Positions 6,342 through 11,035 of a DNA stretch of 11,035 nt are shown here, one piece after another (within the stretch, counting starts at the first letter, position 1; the number at the start of each line of letters is the position of its first letter). The stretch is from Anaerolineae bacterium. Its GTDB lineage: Bacteria; Chloroflexota; Anaerolineae; J102. The DNA is taken from NCBI GenBank assembly GCA_027036755.1, contig JALWDV010000459.1:1-11035 (forward strand), in the 5' to 3' direction. The notes under the pieces were generated by a model that saw only the letters and a program-made list of their open reading frames with translations, searched no databases and was not told the DNA's origin. The translations under genes and the position numbers were made by a program.

Positions 6342-6524
6342 GGCATGGTTCAGATCGTCCTTCCATCAGCTTTACAATTTCAATAGGGTCAACGCCTGGC
6401 AAAGCACGTCAAACGTAAAGCGTCAAACGTCAAAACGTGGCGAAACAGGCTCTTTTTGACGTTTGACGGATGACGTTTGACGGAGAAATTGTAAAGATGG
6501 TTTTGAATGAGAATGAACCATGCC
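6342..6524 (+). mobile_element. Complete 183-bp MITE with 8-bp target duplication
   Basis: The ends are perfect 11-bp inverted repeats, GGCATGGTTCA (6342-6352) and TGAACCATGCC (6514-6524). Complementarity resumes inside: CCATC (6363-6367) with GATGG (6496-6500), TTTACAATTTC (6371-6381) with GAAATTGTAAA (6485-6495), and a core palindrome with arms 6407-6435 and 6454-6482 (26 of 29 paired). Nearly the whole element can fold on itself. CATTAGAG flanks both sides. It encodes no protein, so it must have been moved by a transposase acting in trans. Eight-base duplications are known for families such as ISL3, IS66, IS256 and IS1595; I cannot choose among them. A second copy lies at 1-126. It sits between the operon-side spacer and the surface-protein transcription unit. 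Confidence 0.88.
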
Positions 6525-6532
6525 CATTAGAG
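6525..6532. repeat. Target site duplication, right (CATTAGAG)
   Basis: This exact copy of 6334-6341 starts immediately after the terminal CC of the MITE. It ends 21 bp before the Shine-Dalgarno sequence of the small ORF. Confidence 0.85.
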
Positions 6533-6553
6533 CTAACTTTTCATTCAGTAAAG

Positions 6554-6560
6554 AGGAGGT
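6554..6560 (+). promoter_or_regulatory. Perfect Shine-Dalgarno AGGAGGT
   Basis: AGGAGGT lies five nucleotides before the ATG at 6566. It is the best ribosome binding site in the window and is the main reason for calling the small ORF. Confidence 0.65.
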
Positions 6561-6565
6561 AGTCT

Positions 6566-6712
6566 ATGGGAGAGCGTCAAACTCTCAACAGGAGTGTATC
6601 CTTGAGTGGTTACCGCCATCCGGCGATTCTTTTCAAGGGTGAGTTGTCTCAATCGGCTGGCTTTCCAGTGGGGCGCCCGGGAAGGGAATCCATTGGGTCT
6701 GCCAAAAAGTAA
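6566..6712 (+). CDS. 48-residue basic small protein or leader peptide
   Basis: The frame runs from ATG at 6566 to TAA at 6710-6712 and starts MGERQTLNRS. It is preceded at optimal spacing by a perfect AGGAGGT. The predicted peptide is basic (Arg/Lys scattered throughout, ending SAKK), has no membrane helix or signal peptide, and is not one I recognise. It ends 42 nt before the large surface-protein gene, which has its own AGGAG site. It could be a regulatory leader ORF, a small protein, or a chance frame in a structured leader. Short complementary segments support folding: GAGAG 6570-6574 with CTCTC 6582-6586, CCTTGA 6600-6605 with TCAAGG 6633-6638, and CTTTCC 6661-6666 with GGGAAG 6679-6684. 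Confidence 0.45.
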   Translation: MGERQTLNRSVSLSGYRHPAILFKGELSQSAGFPVGRPGRESIGSAKK

Positions 6713-6754
6713 CGTTTTCTTTCTTAGCGTGTCACAAATTTCAGGAGTTTACTG

Positions 6755-9700
6755 ATGAAAAAGAATATCTATTTGATTTTAGGAATTTCACTGGCATTGG
6801 CTGTTTTACTGGTGGCGGGCGGCGTTCATACTAGCTTTGCAGCGCCAGCCACACAAACCAGCCTTCAAAATCCCAACTCGCCCCGCGCCACCTGTAACTC
6901 TGGTGACGTGGGCGGCACAGTCTTTCGCGAGCTGCCGGTCAACGGCGCATCGCTCAACACCTACGGCAGCAAGGATAGCAATGAGCCGGGCGTGGGTGAT
7001 GTCACCGTCACAGTCGTCGACGCCAATGGAACGGTTATCACCGGGACGACGGCAGCGGACGGCAGTTGGGCGGTCACGCCCGGGGCCTACCCCGTGCGCG
7101 TCGCGTTCTCTGTGCCCGAAGGTCTTTTCGATGGCCCTGCCGGCGGCGGATCATTCACCGATGTGCAATTCGCCTCATCTTCCAACTGCAATATGGATCT
7201 GGGCATTCATTATCCGGGCGACTACAGCGATACAGCCAATCCAGACGTGGCCATTCCTCGTTATGAGAACGGCCTCGCGGCGGGCAATACGGATCCCGCT
7301 TTGTTTACTTTCCCTTATTCCACAAGCGGGGCGTATGGCTCTGACAATATCCCAGACTGGGGCGACGCCAGCAATATCACGGCGAAATTCCAGGATATCG
7401 GCGCCACCTGGGGAGAGGCTTATCAAAAAGAAAGAAAGCGATTATTCCTGGCGTCACTCCTTCGTCGTCATTCAGGCCTGGCCAATGGGCTGGGCTCCAT
7501 TTACGTCATTGACTACACCGGAGCCCCCCCCTCCCTTTCTCATTTCGATGTCTCGGGCGTTGCATTGGGCTCGGTGGACCGCACCGGTGCGAATGTGTTG
7601 GGTGCGCAAGGGGATCCGAATCATGACGACGACGCCATGGCCAAGATCGGCAAGGTGGGATTGGGCGATTTGGAGATGTCGGAAGATGGACAAACCCTGT
7701 GGGCGGTCAACCTTTACCGCAAATCCCTCATCGCCATCGATGTCAGCGGTGATACAATTCCGGGGGCAATGACAGAATACACGCCAACGTTACCCAGTTG
7801 CACGGGAGGCGAGATGCGCCCCTGGGGGCTGAAGTTCTACATGGGGAAAGGCTGGCTGGGCGCTGTGTGTGACGCCTCCGTCAGCCAGAACGCCGATGAT
7901 CTGGATGCGTATGTTTTCTCCTTCGATCCTGCAAATCCCATAACGCTTACGACGGAGATCACTTTCGATCTCAACTACCAGCGTGATACCGAAACCTATT
8001 ATGGCCCGACGTACATTCCCTGGATTGAGGATGAAACCCCCTTCCCAAATGACGAAGCGCGTAATCCCCAGCCCATCCTCAGCGATATCGAATTCGGCGC
8101 AGATGGCTCCATGTATCTGGGTTTCCTCGACAGAATGGGTTTGCAAAGCGCCTATTATAATTATAAGTATCCGAATTCGACCAAAGAGGTTTTTGGTACA
8201 GCGTTTGGCGAGCTATTGAAGGTGTGTCGCGGCGGCTCGGATTGGATATTGGAGGGCGCTGACGCCAGTTGTCCCACAAACTATAATCAAGACGACGGCA
8301 CCGGCGTTGCCGGCAATGGTGAATTTTTCGATGACAAAGGCGGGGATGCTATGAGGGAATACACCATGGGCGCCCTGGCCATTCTCCAGGGCTCGGGTGA
8401 AATCATTTCATCCATGAATGACCCTCGGACCGGCGGGTCGGACATGTACAACAGCGGCCTTGAGCATTTCTCTTTGGCCGATGGGTCTGTCAAATCCGGC
8501 TTGCAAACCGATATAACGGATTCGTTCGGGCTATCCAATAGCGATAAGAGAAGCATAGGCATGGGCAAGGCCAATGGCGTGGGCGATATCGAGCTCCTCA
8601 CCTCGCCTGCGCCTCTGGAGATCGGCAACCGCCTGTGGTGCGACACTGGCAGTGGAGCAGCGGCAGGGAATGGCATTCAGGATCCTGGCGAGACGCCCAT
8701 CAGCAACGCCACCGTCATTCTGCAATGCGATATCGATGGCGATGGCTTTGGCGGCGGCGATGACGTCAGCGCCAGCGTCACCACAGACAGCAACGGCAAC
8801 TATCTCTTCAAAGATGGTGACAGCGCCCTCAGCAGCTTCCCCACCGCCACCTGGGACAATTCGCTGCATATTATCCCGCGCAACGCGTCCTGCCGCATCC
8901 TCATTGCCCCCACCCAATCGGCGGTGACCAGTAGTTGTGGCGCTGGAAATTACGCGCCCAGCCCGGCGAATCAGGGGGGCGACGACCGCATTGACAGCGA
9001 CGGCGCGGCGAATGTTGATGGGGCGGGAAATACAGGCGTCGCTTTCACCACCCCCGCCAGCGGCCAAAACAATCACGACTACGACTTCGGATTCAAACAG
9101 CAGTCCAAGGACTGGGGCGATCTGCCCGACACCTTCGGCACGGACAAGACGAACAACGGAACGGAAGGCGTAGGCCCGAGCCACGTCATCACCTCGACGC
9201 TGTATCTGGGCTCCTGCGTGGATGCGGAAAGCGATGGTCAGCCCGATAACCATGCAGGCGCTGGCAGCAGCGGCGGCGATGACAACAACACAGGTGCGAT
9301 CACCGGCTCTTGCACCGGCAACGACGACGAGGATGGCGTGAAACTGGTCACGCCGCTGATACCTGGCGGCCAGGCGTGCTTCAACGTCACCGCCCACAAC
9401 GGCACGAACAGCGCCGTCAGCATCTACGCCTGGATCGACTGGAACGGCGACGGCAACTTTGGCAGCGGCAGCACGGTGGACGCTGGCGAAGCCTTCACCC
9501 TGGGCTCGGTTCCGGCCAACGCCGATTGGACGAATCATGAACTCTGCACCACCGTGCCCTCGGGAGCCACTTTCGATGGCGGCGAAGTGCACATGCGCTT
9601 CCGGTACACCACCGATGCGCTGACCGGGGCGCAGTGGGGCGGTGCGGCCAGCGACGGCGAGGTGGAAGACTACTGGCAGCCCCTGGTGTGTGCGGGCAAC

Positions 9701-10774
9701 TACCTGTGGATGGACGTGGGCTCCACGGACAACGTGCAGGATAGCGGCGATGCGCCGGCGCCCGATAACACGCAGGTCAATCTCACCTGGGGCGGGGCGG
9801 ATGGCAATCTCAGCACCGAGGCAGACAACGTCACCTACACAACGACGACCACAAGCGGCGTGTACAGTTTCTGTGGCTTGATTCCCGACGCCAATGGCGA
9901 CGGCACAGACGATCACTATCAGATATCTGTGCCCACGCTGCCGGGCGCGCCCGTGGCGCGAGATGTTGGCGGCGATGATGCGTTGGACAACGACGGCGAC
10001 AACAGCGGTGTGGGCCCGGACTTCACGGTGAGCATTCCCGCGAACGTGAACGACAATGCGCCGAACGACGCCGATCCTCACAACTTCCCCGATGATAACA
10101 CCAACCTCACCTTCGACTTCGGCTTCAAACAAGACAAGGTGTCCATCGGCAACTTTGTGTGGCATGACGCCAATGGCAACAGTCAGGCGGATGGTGGCGA
10201 AGACGGCATAGGCTCCGTAACACTCAAGCTGTATCGTGATAGCGACGGCGACGGCGTATGCGAGCCGGGCTCCGACACCGAAGTCGCTACAGCGATGACG
10301 GACAATAACGGCTTCTACCAATTCCTGAGCGTCGATCCCAGCACGGACGGCGCGGCCAACACCTACTACTGCGTAGCTGTTGTCAAGTCCACCTTACCCT
10401 CTGAATATGCTCATAACAGTGCGGGCGGCGCTCATAACCCAGACGCCACCGGCGACCATGACGCTCCCAACGGCGATGACGGCGTTCCTATCACAGGCTA
10501 TGTCATCAGCCAGCCCTTCCCCGCGACCAAAGACGGACAAAGCAATACCAGCGACAGCGGCGACCCTGCAGGCTATAGTGACGCTAGCGCCTACATGACC
10601 GTAGACTTCGGTTTCCTCACCCAGCATGATTACGATAACATGGCCTCCCCCACCGCAGTAAGACTAAGCGGGATGAGCGCCCGAGATGATTCACTCCCGT
10701 GGATTTTGGGGCTCCTGACCATGACTTTGGTGGGCGTAGCAACCTTCTTGCTGCAACGACGCCGGGCGCAATAA
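6755..10774 (+). CDS. Secreted SdrD-B/GEVED repeat surface protein with C-terminal membrane anchor
   Basis: The 1339-residue protein starts with a Sec signal peptide (MKKN, hydrophobic to about 25, cleavage likely after SFA at 27-29). Next is a prealbumin-like SdrD-B module (about 47-145), then a region of about 470 residues that looks propeller-like (SEDGQTLWAVNLY at 309; FGADGSMYLGF near 448). Another SdrD-B module follows (about 621-783), then a GEVED domain (about 785-978) with the diagnostic GEVEDYW at 968-974. Two more SdrD-B modules (about 979-1126 and 1127-1290) close with DFGFKQ or DFGFLTQ. Many Asp-rich loops such as DSDGDGVCEPGSD suggest calcium binding. The end has PTAVRLSG (1299-1306), a membrane helix (about 1315-1333) and RRR (1335-1337), fitting a cell-surface anchor. 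AGGAG lies 7 nt before the ATG. An adhesive or structural role is inferred from the fold. Confidence 0.9.
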   Translation: MKKNIYLILGISLALAVLLVAGGVHTSFAAPATQTSLQNPNSPRATCNSGDVGGTVFRELPVNGASLNTYGSKDSNEPGVGDVTVTVVDANGTVITGTTAADGSWAVTPGAYPVRVAFSVPEGLFDGPAGGGSFTDVQFASSSNCNMDLGIHYPGDYSDTANPDVAIPRYENGLAAGNTDPALFTFPYSTSGAYGSDNIPDWGDASNITAKFQDIGATWGEAYQKERKRLFLASLLRRHSGLANGLGSIYVIDYTGAPPSLSHFDVSGVALGSVDRTGANVLGAQGDPNHDDDAMAKIGKVGLGDLEMSEDGQTLWAVNLYRKSLIAIDVSGDTIPGAMTEYTPTLPSCTGGEMRPWGLKFYMGKGWLGAVCDASVSQNADDLDAYVFSFDPANPITLTTEITFDLNYQRDTETYYGPTYIPWIEDETPFPNDEARNPQPILSDIEFGADGSMYLGFLDRMGLQSAYYNYKYPNSTKEVFGTAFGELLKVCRGGSDWILEGADASCPTNYNQDDGTGVAGNGEFFDDKGGDAMREYTMGALAILQGSGEIISSMNDPRTGGSDMYNSGLEHFSLADGSVKSGLQTDITDSFGLSNSDKRSIGMGKANGVGDIELLTSPAPLEIGNRLWCDTGSGAAAGNGIQDPGETPISNATVILQCDIDGDGFGGGDDVSASVTTDSNGNYLFKDGDSALSSFPTATWDNSLHIIPRNASCRILIAPTQSAVTSSCGAGNYAPSPANQGGDDRIDSDGAANVDGAGNTGVAFTTPASGQNNHDYDFGFKQQSKDWGDLPDTFGTDKTNNGTEGVGPSHVITSTLYLGSCVDAESDGQPDNHAGAGSSGGDDNNTGAITGSCTGNDDEDGVKLVTPLIPGGQACFNVTAHNGTNSAVSIYAWIDWNGDGNFGSGSTVDAGEAFTLGSVPANADWTNHELCTTVPSGATFDGGEVHMRFRYTTDALTGAQWGGAASDGEVEDYWQPLVCAGNYLWMDVGSTDNVQDSGDAPAPDNTQVNLTWGGADGNLSTEADNVTYTTTTTSGVYSFCGLIPDANGDGTDDHYQISVPTLPGAPVARDVGGDDALDNDGDNSGVGPDFTVSIPANVNDNAPNDADPHNFPDDNTNLTFDFGFKQDKVSIGNFVWHDANGNSQADGGEDGIGSVTLKLYRDSDGDGVCEPGSDTEVATAMTDNNGFYQFLSVDPSTDGAANTYYCVAVVKSTLPSEYAHNSAGGAHNPDATGDHDAPNGDDGVPITGYVISQPFPATKDGQSNTSDSGDPAGYSDASAYMTVDFGFLTQHDYDNMASPTAVRLSGMSARDDSLPWILGLLTMTLVGVATFLLQRRRAQ

Positions 10775-10894
10775 CTCTCCGTCCGAAGTCCGTGACGCAA
10801 ATTACCAACGGGTGCGTCCTGAATGAGTTAGGGCCAGCCGGGCGTTTTGGCCGAATGATGAATGTTCACAACCCGAATCGCTATAGTGGCGTTC
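10775..10894. other. 3' region of surface-protein gene with GGGTGCGTCC box
   Basis: This short stretch has no gene. It carries GGGTGCGTCC at 10810-10819, followed by TGAATGAGTT, which matches 1830-1849 at 18 of 20 positions. GTGGCG-TT-CGCCAC at 10886-10899 is a short palindrome overlapping the start of the structured repeat. No intrinsic terminator with a T-run is evident after the surface-protein stop. Confidence 0.5.
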
Positions 10895-11007
10895 GCCACG
10901 TCCGCCCGGCGATGAAGTCGCCGGGCTACAAAACAGCGCCGGATAAATCCGGCTAACCCCGAAGGGGCGCTGTTTCCAGCCGGGGGACTTCATCCCCCGG
11001 CGCTGGC
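10895..11007 (+). repeat. 113-bp REPIN-like structured repeat, copy B
   Basis: This is the inverted copy of 2055-2167, with five differences. Hairpin 1 is GCCCGGCGA/TCGCCGGGC (10904-10912, 10918-10926) with loop TGAAG. The central structure is closed by AAACAGCGCC (10931-10940) and GGCGCTGTTT (10966-10975), and contains GCCGGAT-AA-ATCCGGC and CCCC-GAA-GGGG. Hairpin 3 is GCCGGGGGA/TCCCCCGGC (10979-10987, 10993-11001) with loop CTTCA. It begins 120 bp after the surface-protein stop codon, in the sense orientation. No transposase of the RAYT type is in the window. Confidence 0.78.
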
Positions 11008-11035
11008 GGCGTTGCTGTTTCTTCAACCAAAATAG

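Noticed and set aside
1..6524. A 6.5-kb composite transposon bounded by the two MITE copies
   Set aside because: The complete copy has its own 8-bp duplication on both sides, showing independent insertion. The interior carries ordinary envelope genes and no transposase.
6533..6754. A known riboswitch (such as cyclic di-GMP) upstream of the surface-protein gene
   Set aside because: I could not match the conserved core of any riboswitch class. Only short generic stems are visible.
8531..10321. A 596-codon open frame on the minus strand opposite the surface-protein gene
   Set aside because: It is antisense to Asp/Gly/Asn-rich SdrD and GEVED modules, whose reverse complement rarely gives stops. 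The product is a featureless run of Val/Ile/Arg/Ala, and the sense strand has a signal peptide and recognisable domains.

Overview
The window looks like chromosomal DNA of a GC-rich, free-living bacterium, most likely a member of the Chloroflexota (Anaerolineae/Caldilineae/Ardenticatenia-like). This rests on the style of the intergenic DNA: dense short repeats of the cacgaagacacgaag, caccacggag and ctttgcgactttgcg types, and large SdrD-type surface proteins ending in a membrane helix followed by RRR. No rRNA, tRNA, CRISPR or recognisable transposase gene is visible, so the assignment is inference.

Layout. Positions 1-126 are the right part of a small non-autonomous transposon (MITE) cut by the window edge. 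Positions 127-407 are gene-less and repeat-like. A MOP/Wzx-type flippase gene runs at 408-1628 (+). Positions 1629-2249 lie between two convergent 3' ends and are full of hairpins, including a 113-bp REPIN-like structured repeat (2055-2167). Positions 2250-5530 (-) hold a compact five-gene run of membrane proteins that I do not recognise. In transcription order these are a small one-helix protein, a two-helix protein, a six-helix protein, a zinc-ribbon protein with an extracytoplasmic domain, and another six-helix protein. Positions 5531-6341 are gene-less. Positions 6342-6524 carry a complete 183-bp MITE bounded by a perfect 8-bp target duplication. Next come a 48-codon small ORF with a perfect Shine-Dalgarno sequence (6566-6712) and a 1339-residue secreted, membrane-anchored SdrD-B/GEVED surface protein (6755-10774, +). 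A second copy of the 113-bp structured repeat follows at 10895-11007.

How it fits together. All confident genes are envelope-related: a lipid-linked glycan flippase, a multi-pass membrane complex with a zinc ribbon, and a cell-surface adhesin-like protein. There is no sign that they form one pathway. The less expected signals are in the non-coding DNA. The MITE carries intact insertion footprints just upstream of the surface-protein transcription unit. The 113-bp structured repeat occurs twice, each time downstream of a gene's stop codon, in the same orientation relative to that gene, and preceded by the same 10-mer, GGGTGCGTCC. I did not find a convincing new defence or metabolic system. The best candidate for an undescribed protein system is the five-gene membrane operon.
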